From the NCBI GenBank assembly GCA_027574665.1, contig CM050650.1, forward strand, positions 98,553,086 through 98,617,085: a stretch of DNA of 64,000 bases, read 5' to 3'. This stretch comes from Rhynochetos jubatus (lineage: Eukaryota > Chordata > Aves > Eurypygiformes > Rhynochetidae). The notes beneath the pieces were generated by a model. It had not been told where the DNA came from. It saw nothing but the letters and a program-made list of their open reading frames with translations, and did not search any database. Positions 24,561-38,023 of the stretch are shown piece by piece. The position numbers and the translations under genes are program-made. The first letter of the stretch is position 1. The number at the start of each line of letters is the position of its first letter.

Positions 24561-27343
24561 AAGTACTCCAGATGAAGCTGGTAACATACACATGGACCCT
24601 ATACCTGAATGAACACAAATTACTAGTAACTTAGAAAAGACCAGGATTTTGACCAACCACTTTCAGGAGGTAACAGTGGAACAAGCAGTGTGAAAGTATG
24701 CATCCTGCAGGTGGTACGAATGCACCTCCTTTCCTGAGCCACTGGCAGAATCACAGACCAGATCATCTTCCCAAACTAATTTGTGAATATGAGCAAGTTC
24801 AGTTCCCACAAGTCCAGGGTTAGAATCCCGACCTCTTTTTTTTGGCACAAAGTCATGTTGTAGAAACATCTGCCTTGTTCTTGCACTGGCAATATCTTAA
24901 GCACTTTTCAGAGTGACCTAACCTGCTGGATTCAGATCTTTCAAGAACACTGTCACTGTGGTAATGGAACTTGATAGTAAGACATGCCAACCTTGCACCA
25001 AACAGAGATGAAAAGCAACATAACATGCAAGGAAAGCCACAGAATTCCACTGTGCCATCACAGCTTCTGGGTAGAAACAGACTGGTGATAAAACACATTA
25101 CACAAGCTAATCAGTCAAATGTAGAGCCAAAAATTTTAAAAAATATATATTCATAAAACATTGCCGTTTAACTCAAATATTCCTTTTCAAAAAATTATTA
25201 AGTCATCCGGCAAGACATCTCAGGGTCTTTTTACATTAATATACAGCAAAAACGTTTAAAATAGCATGTTACCAAATAATCAGAAACAAGATTCTGCCAA
25301 TTCCTACGTCTGTTTCCAGTAAAAACGCCACTGCTTTTTTTACATAGTCTTAATGGTTAACCAAATACACTTAACAAAAAAACCCCACTCCCTCAAAAAA
25401 CAAACACCTTCTCCCCACACAACAAAAACAAAAAAGAGCTCAAAACAGGAATCTCTATCAAAATCCATCAACTTTGAGTTATTTTGTTTGTGGATTTAAT
25501 CATCCTTATGTGTTCCACAGAATTTTTAATGACTTAGTTGATATCAAGATGACTGGATAAGCCCTCACTTTTTTGAAACAAGTACTCAGGACCGATAGGT
25601 ACCTTGAAAAGGTAGAATAAACAAACAGAAATTTAAGCTGTTCTCGCCATTCACCTCATTCATTAATGAGGCAAATCTTGTTTAAGGAATGACACATTCA
25701 GGACAACATCATCCCAACACTAAATGAATCTGCCTCCTCCACAATGACTGTCTGACCACAGCAGTGACACATATCCCCAACTGTAATTAAATTAATAGTA
25801 AATTCAGTGACTACAGCGACAGGTCTGTTTCACTTTCCTAAATTAACGTATTCTTTTGGTTCAAGTTTTAGATAATAAAAAAATGCCTGAACATACACAT
25901 TTAAAATCCATATAGTTTATAGTAGTCTCAGTTAGCAATTACAAGCATTTAAAAGCACTGTAAGGTGCATCAAGAAATTAGTGAATAATGTTTTTGTAAG
26001 GAAACAAACAAACAAAAAAAACCCACACAACATTTTATTAGGACTAGCTTGCAAAATTTAGAATACCTTCACTAACTCATATAATATACTTCCAGGGTTG
26101 GTTTAGAAACATTTTGTATGCCAACAACGTTTCACTTCATCTTGTATATAAATAAAATTTATCTTTCTAATAACAATTTACTAAGCATACCTGACACTGC
26201 CCTTCTTCAATACAGACGTGCAGTTTCATGGGTCTGTGGTCAGCAAGAGTCATGAAAAAATCCTTTCAAGTGCTCACAGTATCTTCAGATATTTGGGTTT
26301 TTTGAGAACCCATGTGGGGCCTTCTAATCTAATGTGGCATAACTGGATCATAACAGAGTTGATTAAACTGTATTTTCAATTCGATGCAGTACACAAGTTC
26401 ATATAGCACACTGCTATTCTGCCTCAAGCTTCACAAACAAGGCTTATAAATGCAAGTAGCTAACAGAGAAACACAGGAAAGTCAACTTTTATCACTAAGG
26501 TATCACTAATACCTTTTGGTTAGGATTTATAACATCAGACCTCTACTACTGACAAAATTCTCTCATTACTTTTATTACTTTGAGAAAGACTGTTTCAACC
26601 TGCAGGAGGAAACTCTGTTACAGGAGAAAAACAGCAACACTGAGCTATAGGAGAACCGCTGCTTACAGACAAATTGTGTCAGAAAAGGTGTCAAGTATTT
26701 TTCAAGGCTATTTCATTGCTTTATCTTGCCACAAGAGCAGACAAACACATTCCAAAGTGATGTATTTTGATATTCAAGCCTCTACTTCCTCATGGGTTTA
26801 CCAGCTAGACATCAGCAGTAAGAGTTTCAGCCTGTTCCTGACGCGCGAGACAAACCTGAATTTGCCTTCCCATTTAAATCAGGTAGACCTGAGCTGAATG
26901 AGAAGCAAATCTGAACTCTGTCTGTACTGTATTCAAGTTCACATGCCATAAAGCCATAATATGGTAGAATCGTGATCAAAACATAGTTTGCCTCCACGTG
27001 TGCTAGCCATGAACAGCCTTCGCTAGATACCACCACAAATCCCAAGCATAAAATCACTGCGTTAGCATGGAACTGCATCTGTTACAACTCTTAATTCACT
27101 TCTCAGAGTTATCAGCCACAGCACGACACAACACAGCTGTGGCTCTATTACCTTCAGCTCCATATGTAGCTAATTCTGTTATCTCTGCAGTAATCTGCAC
27201 AGTTATCACTTAAGCATAGTTGGGTTTTTTTAGGGCTGTGGCCCTATTTATTTGTTATTCTAGACCTCTATAGTAGAGTTGTGCTTTGTTTCTTTAACCT
27301 TGCTGCAGAATTGTATTTGTTGTCAGGCAAGGAACACACAAGA

Positions 27344-27421
27344 CAAGACAGATCTGACAATGAACAGAATCCAAACAGGACACAAGACAGATCTGACAAT
27401 GAACAGAATCCAAACAGGACA
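27344..27421. repeat. Exact tandem duplication, 39 bp x 2
   Basis: The unit beginning CAAGACAGATCTGACAATG at 27344-27382 is repeated without change at 27383-27421. Perfect identity implies a recent duplication, or a retained one. Confidence 0.9.
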
Positions 27422-29619
27422 GAAGCCTGTGGGAAATAAGATTCTAATACTGACATTTTATTTCTAAACTGCCTTGGGTAAACTGATTCTAAATCTCATG
27501 ACTGGCCCAACGAAAGGAAAAGATATGGTTTCACTAATATATGTAGAGAAGCTGATAGGATATTTGGAACAGTAGATGGCTTAGTTAAAGATGAAGAACA
27601 TCAAACTCTGACTGCAGCAACGGCTTGCAACACGGAGGATGAGGAAGGCCACGGCAACAAGTAAACTGGCACCTTGGGTTTTCTCCCATGTCTGCTGCTA
27701 GGAAGACATGGAAGCTACATGAAGCAATAGACAAAGGGAAGGTTTATAGAAAAGCCAAATAAATTACAATTAAGTGAATTCAACTAAATATTCTAACATT
27801 GCTCGTAAGTACTATGTAGATAAAGTTATGTCATATTCTTGCATGTGTGCTTAGGTATTGGAGCAAGGAATGGTGACCATAGAAATATATGCAATAATTT
27901 TGAACATTAAAACATATGGTTGCATACATGTATATCCATACTGAAATACATAAACAGAGCAGCTTTAATACTGACCTCTCTAAAAAAAAAACCCAGAAAT
28001 AAATTGAGGGTCATTCAGGGCATTAAGAACACTGGAATACACATGTTTATGGTGTTGATTGTAATGTGTTCAAATGACAAGGATGAAAAGAAGTGTACTG
28101 CCACCAGCATGGCCAGATTCATGACTTGAACTGACCCATGACTGCTGAGTGTCTTGACAAGTTTGCTCTGTTCTACATTAAAGTATGAGACTGTGCAAGA
28201 CCTCTCACCAGACCCATGTATGGAAACATGTAGTTGAAGGCAGTGAAAAGAACTGAACAGCTCATAACTGAGCATATAAATTTTACATCACCTCCCTGAA
28301 AAGTTTTAGACCTAACTGTGTGATATTAGCTAAAACCTAGAATACATCTTTTCTACAAGAAACCTTACATGCAATTTTACAGCTGTGCTGACAAGAATAA
28401 AAATCTAGGACGGGAAACAGTACCAGTGTGACTCCAGAGCATCAGGAATAGTCTGCGCTTTCCATACAGTATGCAGGACATCCTCTAAACATCCAATTGG
28501 TAAAATGGTATCTGCAGAGATCCAGTTAGCTGCATTTGCAGGAAAATCAAACACACACACACAGATCTTTCACCATTAAAGGAATGTCTAAACCAGTAGT
28601 CAGATTAAGCTTAGGTGTGATGAACATAACCATGTCAAGGCCAAGAACAAAGTTCTAAACACAGGACGACTCTTGCAGCCGGATGTCCACTGATGATCAT
28701 CCATCTGCAGCATTTCAGATCACAGAAGACTTGAGGGAACATGAAAGGACGCTGAAGCAAAATGCCAAAGTAATAATCTTGGAAGACAAAAAGACATGAA
28801 AACAGAAGCAGTGTTTTTAAAATGGATGAGTAGCCAGATACAGTTTCCCATTTTATGGATAAGGAAAAAAAATTATATTTGGACAAGATCAGCATTAATT
28901 GGTAAAACAAAATATTCTGAGAGAAAGAACCACTGATTTTCTAAAGATGATGCAAAGCTTTTGACGTAATTATTAAAAAAAGGAACAAGAAGTGCCCATT
29001 TAGTAAGAATACGATGACACTGGGAACAAAATCACTTAAGAGGCTAAGGAGAGCAAACAAGAACAGGAATTGCCCATAAAAATCAATGCTAGGCAGCCTC
29101 TACAATAATTAAGAGAAAAACATTAATTGCTCATTTACAGTCAGACACTCAGTTAAGCTGACGCTAAACCTTATAGAACAAAGTCTAATGATACAAAGAT
29201 TAACCTATACAGTCATGACATCGTGGACAAAACATACTATGATCTTAGACACTGAAAACTCCAAATGGACGAGGTGATGTCCGCTACAGCAGATTAAAAA
29301 CCAGAAGGAGCTACACATCCCAAATACATAAAAGCCTGGTAACTGTGAATGACATTCGCAAGCAGATTTATGAGGCTACTGTTAAGACATCATCAGAATT
29401 CTGATAATTTCTTAACTTTTGCTTATCAGTTCATACTGACAGATACAAGGAAATTAATCACAGTACTAAAAATTAATCACATTTAGTGAAATGCTTATTT
29501 GCATTTAGTGTATGCCAAGAGAATAAAATCAACCTCATTTACATACATTCTGCATTAGACCAAATACAACACATTTTTCTTTAGAATTAAGACCTCAATC
29601 CCATGTCTTCATCTCCTCC

Positions 29620-30030
29620 TTCAAGAATGCCGTTGCTTCACAGGAAGGCTGCACCTCGGGCCCGGTTTTCCACCGTTCCCTGTGCAGCATTCCTGCGGTG
29701 CCCTCTGCCGGCCACGGCCGGGAGGTGCAGCTAAAAGCATCTGGACACACACACTGTCCGCATCACGGGGCAGGTAACAACCGTACGAAGAAAGAAGAGA
29801 GAATTTGATTTTAAGCGAGACTAGATGCAATAGCGAACCAGAATCTCCTCCCAGAGCTCATCCCGTTAACTCTGTGATGACCAGAAGTAAAAAGTGCCAA
29901 CGTAGCTTACAAAGAATCAGCTTCCAAAACGTGAAGCCAACAAAGTTGCTCCAAACTTCACGCTCAGCGGGCACGGTGTCCAGTCAGTCCGCATGAGACG
30001 AGCCGTGGAGCTGCAGCGCCCCGGACAGAA
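29620..30030. other. CpG-containing GC-rich islet inside the intron
   Basis: About 400 bp contains clustered CpGs in an otherwise CpG-poor intron, for example CTCGGGCCCGGTTTTCC, CTGCCGGCCACGGCCGGG, CATCACGGGGCAG, AGACGAGCCGTGG and GCGCCCCGG. It could be an alternative promoter, an unannotated exon, or a piece of an old GC-rich transposon. I recognise no repeat or coding sequence in it. Confidence 0.4.
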
Positions 30031-30639
30031 GCCTCCTACACAGCATTTCATTTTCAGTATTTTGTCTGGGTTCTCTTTTCTGAAAGTGAAAGATCCCTTG
30101 AATTCAAGTCCAATAAGAGAAAGCGATGCTTTTACAGAGTTCGCTTTGAAGAGCTGAGTAAAGAATTCAGCCACAACATAAACCCCAAACTAGCAACATT
30201 TTAAAAGCTAAAAATCGACAGAATTACCTAAATTTATTTTTCTATTTCTACGCTTTGCATTAGGAATCCTGAAAATACAGAAAACTTTGAGTCCAATCAT
30301 GCAGTCAATGAACTATAATTGCTGTACCATTTCCAAGTAATCCTAAAACTGCATAGTTTAATTATATTTGCTAAGTGACAGGATACAGTAAACAAAAAAG
30401 GTATATTACATGCTTCCTTTTCAAATTTCCCAAAGTAAATAGAAATAAATTAGATCTTAAGCTATTTTAGCTTCAAGGAGTACTGCTACAAATTACAGAC
30501 AATCATGTAATACAAATACAAGTTAGAGAGCAATTCTACCCTCCACATTCTCTGCCCATCTTTACTGACAAAGTTTTCCAGGCACTTATGCCATATAGAG
30601 ATTATTCAGGGAAGCAAAGAACTAGCAAGTAGTCAAGAA

Positions 30640-31060
30640 GGACTTAAGGGATCTACCAAGAGATCTCTTCTCATGCAAGTCCATAGAACCTGATGGGATA
30701 TACCTGAAGGTGCTGAGCGAGCTGACATCACAAGCCTGCTCTTCATCATTGTTGAAAGGCCACTGCGATCAGGAGAGGCTCCTGACGACAAGAAGGCAAA
30801 TCCTGAACCCATCTTTAATTATTATTATATTATTTTTAACCAAACTGGCTGCCTTCTGAGACTAAATGAGTAGATTTGTGACTAAAAGAGCAGTGGATGC
30901 CATCTGCCTTGGCTTTAACATGACTTCTGATACAGCCTTCTACAGTATCCCTGTATCTAAGCTGCAACTTTATAGTCCAGTCACCTGCTAGATGGGTGAA
31001 ACACTGTTTGGACCACTGTAGTTATCATAACCATAAGATTGGATGCCATGGAGTTAGGGA
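30640..31060 (+). mobile_element. Degenerate CR1-type RT fragment, plus strand
   Basis: Plus-strand pieces in order are GAACCTGATGGGATATACCT (from the PDGI motif of CR1 RT), CTGAAGGTGCTGAGCGAGCT (KVLSEL), TTGTTGAAAGGCCACTGCG, and at about 30889 a decayed motif A reading RAVDAICLGFNMTSDT where RAVDxxYLDFSKAFDT is expected. The order and spacing fit an RT with a deletion between the pieces. It is heavily mutated. Confidence 0.65.
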
Positions 31061-31079
31061 TTCCCTTAACAGTAAACCT

Positions 31080-31430
31080 GAGTAGGCATGGGCCTGAGCT
31101 GTGCTATACTGCATGTGTAACTTGGCCTCCTGCTGTAGTGCCACAGGTACCCCTTGGCTGCAGGACAAACTGAGCTGGCTAATTCTAATGAAGAAGCCGG
31201 TAGGCAACTCCCACCAGCGACTGCACCACCTGCATGCCCTTGTCTTTATTAACTGCACAGGGCATTCTAGATGTGATCTAATGAGTGCCAAGGAAAGGGG
31301 GATCCTTTGTACCTACTGTACTTCTGTTGATACAGCTCAGGATACTGTTGACCTGCTCTGCTGCCAGGATGCTCTCCTGGCTCTTGCTGAGCTTACTGTT
31401 CACTGAGATGTGAGCTACACTAAACCCAAA
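31080..31430 (-). mobile_element. Degenerate CR1 fragment, minus strand
   Basis: On the minus strand I read LSVNSKLSKSQESILAAEQV with NSILSCI, then ALIRSHLECPVQL. These correspond to the CR1 segments LDEKLxMSxxxALAAQKANxILGCI and ALVRPHLEYCVQL, in the right order. Stops and frameshifts interrupt it. It is in the opposite orientation to the RT piece at 30640-31060, so either two insertions or an inversion is needed. Confidence 0.65.
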
Positions 31431-34400
31431 CTGTAATGCTTGTAAGTAAAAGTTTAAGAAATAGGATCACATAAATGTAAGTCAAATCGCACCTCATTAA
31501 ACTGATATACAATCCCATTGTATATCACACACACAATGAAAAGGCTCTTTTCTATTCATGGGAGGTTTCTCTGTGGCTTCTAGACACTTTCACAAAGGCA
31601 AAGGAGGTTATCAAAAAGGCAAGAAAAGTAAATGGAATGTATTAATTCTTTTTTGCAAATATCTCATATTCTTCTGCTACTCATAACAGTATTCATGCCT
31701 GAGGAAAAGCTTCCATCTGAAAGAAGTGCCCACAAAGACCCTCATATAGCTTCTGCACAGATTTGCTAGCAATGCTGGCAGAGCACCCTGTGCAGGGCAG
31801 GCCAGGAGCTTTCATCTTCCACTACTCGCAGCTACTTTTTAAATCCCTCAGCAGCAGAGCACAGATTCGTGCTCGTGCATTGTCTGATGTATTCTTCTTT
31901 GCATCAACTGAATTGAGGTATCCCCACATCCACTCACGAAACAATCCAACTCTTTAGAAAAGAGCCAGGGACTAGAGGCTGTGGACTTTACTTCACAAGA
32001 ATTACCCATTATCTTTGAACCATAATAAATTCCCCTAAGTCACAGATCTAAACACAGTGCTGGTTTCAAAAGCATGCAGCTTAGAAGAATTTTTAATTAT
32101 GGCCTCTCTAATTATTACTTCAATCATATCTCTGCTTTCATTGCAGGCTCTACCAGCATTATCCGACACCATTAAAAAAACATAGATGGATAGAAGTGCC
32201 TAATCGTTTTCCGCTAGGAAGTGTACCGATAATAAAAATTAGGGGGTAATCCCCAGACTAAATTTAGGCAAATCCACATCAGCAGATGATCCACAATACT
32301 TCCCTCTTCATTGCTCTCAAAATAGCTTCAGATCAGAAGTCCAACTGGACTTAGTATTTACAGCTGGTTACTCTAAAACTGGCTAGTTCTACTATGAGTA
32401 AGCAAGCAAGGGTGGAAAGAGAAAGTAACTACCAGCATTGAGAAGCCTCCTCTGCAGTGCCCTTTGTTTCTTATACAGGAGCAGGGAACACACTAAATTG
32501 AAATGCAGATTAACCCCAAGATTTTCATTTATTTAGTAATAACAATCTAGAGAAACAATTCCAGTGAAGTCTAGAAGTGTTTCAAATAACAAGTGTAATT
32601 TGCCTTTGAAATTCCACTTATTAAAATACCTAACAAGGCAAAATGTTATTGTATGTCACAGATAAGAGACTAATTTTAAATACATTCTAACTTAATTCAA
32701 AGCCCTTATCCTTTAGCCTACACCTTCTGTTACATTTATTTCACTTATTTGTTCATGTAATACGAGATATCAACAACTGTTACTGAGAAACAGGTATTTG
32801 CTTTCTGTCACTGAAGGGTGCTACGTGAGCAGCGTTCTACAATAGTGCCTGGGAGACTCTGCTCTTCCAGAAGTTACTTTAAAAGCTTGTAATTTGGATG
32901 GAATAAGGACTGATTAAGTTTTATTCATGCGCTTTGACAACTAGTGGGAATCTTCCCACTTTTTAAAGAAGCAACTCAACATTTTCATGCACTCTAAAGA
33001 TGATTCTTCTGATTCACACTTCAGGGGGGTGGTGGTATTGGAACCTCTTTTTTTTTTTTTTTTTTGTCTGTACATCAAAAGGATGATGTAAAAAGAAACA
33101 CAAATCCTTTGGGATTAACAAAGCTGGTAACAGAACAACCTTCCCCTCATTTTGGCAGCATAACTAGGAAAACAACAGGGAAAAGCCAGGGGGTCTTCTA
33201 TGACTTAAGCAGCACTGCATCCAAATTTAATCCATTTCTTTCATATGTACATACATAAACAAAGGCTGTAGTTATTAATAAACCATGTCATTTTGCTTAA
33301 CTCATGATACATGATAATAAAAACCATTTGCTTTTCATATTTGTTCAAGACTACAGATTATTTAAACATCAAACCTTACAGAAAAATACTGGTGTTTACA
33401 TAAAAGGGAATGTTTACATAAATACAGAAAAAAATGATACCTAAAAAGATCTTTCACAAGCTACATGTAAACTGAAACGGTGTATCTTCATCAGTCTGTT
33501 TTTCCCTGATACTTCATCTTATTTTCTGCCTTTCTACAACTCAGACACTGAACAGCTAATTCAGTGTCCTTTCAAAATCTACAGAGCACACACGCTTTTA
33601 CAAAATTTCACTTATAGCTGGAGACTTTCCTGTGACCCTGGATGCTGAATAAATCCATCATCACCTCTCAAAACACATTTTAACTACAAAACATCTATAT
33701 TGCAGTATTTTTGTGCCTCCTTCCTCAGACAGATGAGGCATCATCAGGCAGATGATATAAAACATTTACGTATATATATACTTACACTTGACACTGTCAA
33801 ACACATATAACCCTCACAGAATCTATGGAAAATGACTCCTGGTTTTCTGTTTCACAGTAATAGAAGACTCAAGGAATAACAAAATCCAGGCCAGGTAAGG
33901 ACATACAGACATGCTTACTAATGTAGAAACGCTCACTAGCAGACCACCTCCTCCTTACATACGTCAAAGAGAAAAGAGAGACACTTGAGACAAAGAAATT
34001 TCAGTTCATGGCAATAACAAAGTGCTCTGCGTGAAGCTACTGTCATCTTTCAGGACTCCAGTGCTCATAAAACCAGGCAGGACTGAAACACTGACAGATT
34101 AAGTTAGACCTGTAAAGGTGGAACACAGCAGCACGAGGCCTCTCAAGCAAAGCTAACTCACTCAGTAATGGTTGCGCACACAACTTTGAATTCACAGCTT
34201 TCTTCAGGCTGAAGAGATCACATGAGATAACTAGATATGCAGAAACAACGTAGTACACCTCACATGGAAAGGCAAGGCTACATTCCCCAATGAGGAATGG
34301 AAAATTAACTAGAAGGTATATTTCCTAGAGAGAGGTAGGTTGCATCAGTGGGTCAGTATTTCCCTGTAGGTCACTAATTCAGAAATGTAGGAAAAAAAAA

Positions 34401-34897
34401 AAAAAAAGGAAAATATTAGGAGTGAACTACAAAATAGCCTCAGGAAAAAACCACACAAGAGGCATAACCCAAAGACAGCCCAAATCAACCCTCCAACACA
34501 AGCCTTTCACAATCTGTGTCAGGAACCCAGGAGAAGGTTAATATGAAAACAGCTGGCTGGGAATCAGTTGACCATAATCCTCAAATTTAGGCAAATTTAC
34601 ACTGTAACCCTGCAGTCAAGATATCTGGGGCAAAGCAGCACCCTCCTCAGGCAGGTAAGTTGCTGGCCACTAGCAGGAAATAAGGGATGATCCAGTAGGA
34701 GCAGGGACAGGCAATGCAGGGGCACTTGATGCTCTCCTGGAGACAATTAAGAATCTGCTTCTTCACATGCCAGAGCTGCAAGATTAAGCTACAGCTGGGA
34801 AGGGAGGGCACACCAGCACCAATACTACTAGAGCCAAGTTCAACCACCTTAGTCCTATATTTGCAGCCTAATTAAATCATGTTTCTAATATTTTCAA
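31431..34897. other. Intron sequence, mostly unique
   Basis: AT-rich unique sequence with a perfect 11-bp inverted repeat (TGATATACAAT, 3-nt loop, ATTGTATATCA) at 31503-31527 and a 19-base T-run at 33047-33065. No gene recognised. Confidence 0.5.
33047..33065. repeat. T19 homopolymer
   Basis: Nineteen consecutive T. It is not attached to any recognisable retrocopy on either side. Confidence 0.9.
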
Positions 34898-35320
34898 AGG
34901 GCTGGAGCACCTCTCCTGTGGGGACAGGCTGAGAGAGTTGGGCTTGTTCAACCTGGAGAAGAGAAGGCTCTGGGGAGACCTTATAGCACCTTCCAGTACC
35001 TGAAGGAGCCTACAAGGAAGATGGGGGGTACTTTTTACAAGGGCCTGTGGTGGCAGGAGAAGTGGTAATGGGTTTAATTTGAAAGCGGGGAGATTTAGAT
35101 TGTACATCAGGAAGAAATTCTTCCTGGAGAGGGTGGTGAGGCACTGGCACAGGTTGCCCAGAGAAGCTGTGGATGCCCCATCCCTGGAAGTGTTCAAGGC
35201 CAGGCTGGATGAGGCTTTGAGCAACCCGGTCTAGTGGAGGGTGTCCCTGCCCATGGCAGGGGGCTTGAAACTAGATGGTCTTTAAGGTCCCTTCCAACCT
35301 AAACCACTTTGTGATTCTGT
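34898..35320 (+). mobile_element. CR1 LINE, 5'-truncated 3' end
   Basis: It begins within AAAGGGCTGGAGCACCTCTC, runs through GAGAGAGTTGGGCTTGTTCA, GGAGAGGGTGGTGAGGCAC and AGGTTGCCCAGAGAAGCTGT, and ends TAAGGTCCCTTCCAACC, then ACTTTGTGATTCTGT. It is the same CR1 type as the copies at 868 and 41031. The C-terminal ORF2 frame has small indels. Confidence 0.95.
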
Positions 35321-38023
35321 TTCAGGAAGACAGCACTCCAGTGATTTCAGTGACAGCCTGTACAGCCTGCCCATAAGACACCGGGGTGTGTTTATATGGT
35401 AAAAATTCTGCTCAACTATACTGCCTATGAAACAGCCCCTGCTCTCCTATTACCAGGAAAAAAATAGTCTCACAAATAATCTTCATTTACAAGTAGTACA
35501 AAAACATTCACTTCCTCCCTAGCATAAATATGCAGATTAGCAATTAATTGCAGAAGAAATACATTAACAGATGAAATTCCCATTGGGAAATTGCAGTAAA
35601 ATGGGAAGTCATACAAGGAGACCACCCAGGAATCACCTGCAGGAACAGTGCCAGTGACGAGCATTTCTAAAAATACTCACTTCATCTATATTTAAAACAG
35701 TTTAAAAATAAGTATTCAATACATTCAAAAAGCATATTGCTACACTTGTTCTTAAGAGCTCAAACCACTCGAGTTTGATTAAAATTAGTGGGTTTTTTTT
35801 AAATTAATCTTACAGCAGAATTTCTTTTAAACACATCTTGGCAAAGGCATTTCTGAGATGAAACTTGTGCATACTTTATTCTTACACTTGCTGCCTAAAG
35901 AAGTGCTCCAACCTCTAAAAACATTCTATACGTTATGTAACCAAGTATCATCTGATATGACAATCGGTTGTTCAATGTATTTCATGTCTGACTTGGAGCT
36001 ACTGACAGTCGTTTCCCTTTTTTCCTTCTGACTGAATAAAGGATTTAATATTTAGTCCTTCCCCAATAGTCAGCCAACCTTCATCACTAGAAGCAACGGA
36101 AAAAAACCTTGTTAACATCATGGATGTAATGTACATTCGCTGGCTTAGGATACCGTAACACTTTTGTCAGGAGAACTGCCACTCTGCATATTTCACGAAG
36201 AAATGTATGAAAAAAATAACATCTTGTAATTGAAAAGGTAGCCATCACAATGTTGAGTGACTCAACCTATTCCTTTTTGCTCCATAAACCTTGCATTGAA
36301 CATTTTAAAACGTATTCTCTTCCCATCCTTCTACACTCCATATTTGTCACAGCCTTTTTTGCTGCTAATCCAAATTGTTAATTCAAACTGTAATTATAAC
36401 TTAAGATACTACAGTTTAATTTAGGTCCCCAAATAACTTGCATGACTCCCTCTTCCTTCATTGCTTAATCTGACACTGCTGTACACGTTGCTTTCAACAG
36501 TTACAAGATCCAACGATTCCGCTGGGACTACTCACAACAGCAAGTCCTATCAGCATCTGTATTCGGTATGCTACAAAATATTTATTATTTATAAATAAGA
36601 TGAAACTTTTTGGATATCCATAGAGTAGGTTTATAAAAATGTGCAATATGCTAGCAAGAATTTAAAATTTAACATCTAACAACCAAGGATTAGGAGAAGC
36701 AAGGGTCAGTTAGAAGCAAGTTTTCTTCTGAGAAATCACCATGGTGAATGAAGGCTCATTTACTCTGGCATTGTTTGTGATTTTTCTGTCATACAGAACT
36801 TCTCAGGATTACATCATTGCAAAGCTTTCAAAAAGTTCCTCTCCTCTTTACTTCCAAAACAGCTTTTAACGAGGGAGCAGAGCAAGAAAATCCCTTGAAT
36901 CCCTTTGAAAAGCAAATGTAAGGCAGGCACTATAAAGTGTAATGAAGAAATATGGGGGGGAGCCCCCCAAAACCCCACATTTCTTTCAATACACAAGGCT
37001 TGAGATGAGCAGAAAGGGTGAGTTAGGGCAAGAAGCCATCCAGTTGTAAGAACTGGGCATGGGCTTGTACTCCACAGAGCTTTCAAACAGAAGAAATTTT
37101 AATCGAACAGAAGTGATGAAAGGAGTTACTGGAACGGTTAAACAAAGAAGTAAGCAAGAATAAGCGTATTATTAATATTCTACAGGAACTGCAAATTTAG
37201 CAGAAATACTTGCAACGTTTAAGTCACAAGCAATTTGAAAGTTAGGACAGAAGTGGCACACTCTTTAGAAATGTTAGAAAAACACAAGTGTCGGAATTTG
37301 ACCGTGTTTGACCAAAAGTGTCAGTGAGGCAGCAATGTTGCTTTTCCACAATCATGAATTTAAGACTCCATCTCTTCAGCCCAATGACTAACTGTTGTGT
37401 TCTAAAAGCAACTACATCATTTGTAAGAATTGGTTTAGACAAAGTGCATCAAAGATTTATGCTCCTTTACAGAATCCTGCAACGTCGTAGGCAAGATTCA
37501 ATATATTCATTTCAAGGGAAGTTTATGATTGACTGTACATGGCAGTAAACTGTGTCTCTTGAACCACACATAGAACTAGTAAATGGTTGAAACTTGGATC
37601 TCAATAATGAGCCTCTATTAATATACAGATGGGTGAGAAATCCAAGCCTCCACTACCACAGAAGGGATTTAGCTAGTGTTATTGAGATACATGAATCCGG
37701 TTTCCCCAGTAAACAATTACGCACACAACCCAGTCTCATTACATAGTAAAACACTGGAAGGCTGAGAAACACTAGGTACATTGTCACTGGCGGTTTGGAT
37801 GGCTCCAAACGGTGTCACTCAAGTCCCACACCATTGGTGGTCCATAGTAAACATCAGCTACATCACTTGTCAGTTAACTTCCAGAAACGTAACCAGTTTT
37901 TCCCAAGAAAAGGACAGAATACAATTGATGAAATAATGTCATTAACTCCAGCGAAAGCCAACTCCAAATAGATACTACTACAGCTATTGCTTAGCAACTG
38001 TCTATGGGTCACAGAAGGTGTCA
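35321..38023. other. Intron sequence, unique
   Basis: AT-rich unique sequence. A small GC palindrome-like run (seven G, AG, six C) sits at 36954-36968. No exon or repeat family recognised. Confidence 0.5.

Larger units (their letters stand above)
24561..30639. other. Intron sequence, mostly unique
   Basis: AT-rich, with A/C-rich low-complexity DNA at 25371-25440, an exact 39-bp tandem duplication at 27344-27421 and a CpG-containing GC-richer islet at about 29620-30030. No coding exon recognised. Confidence 0.5.

Noticed and set aside
24817-24845. tRNA-like B-box word (GGTTAGAATCCCG)
   Set aside because: No A box, no cloverleaf and no SINE sequence around it.
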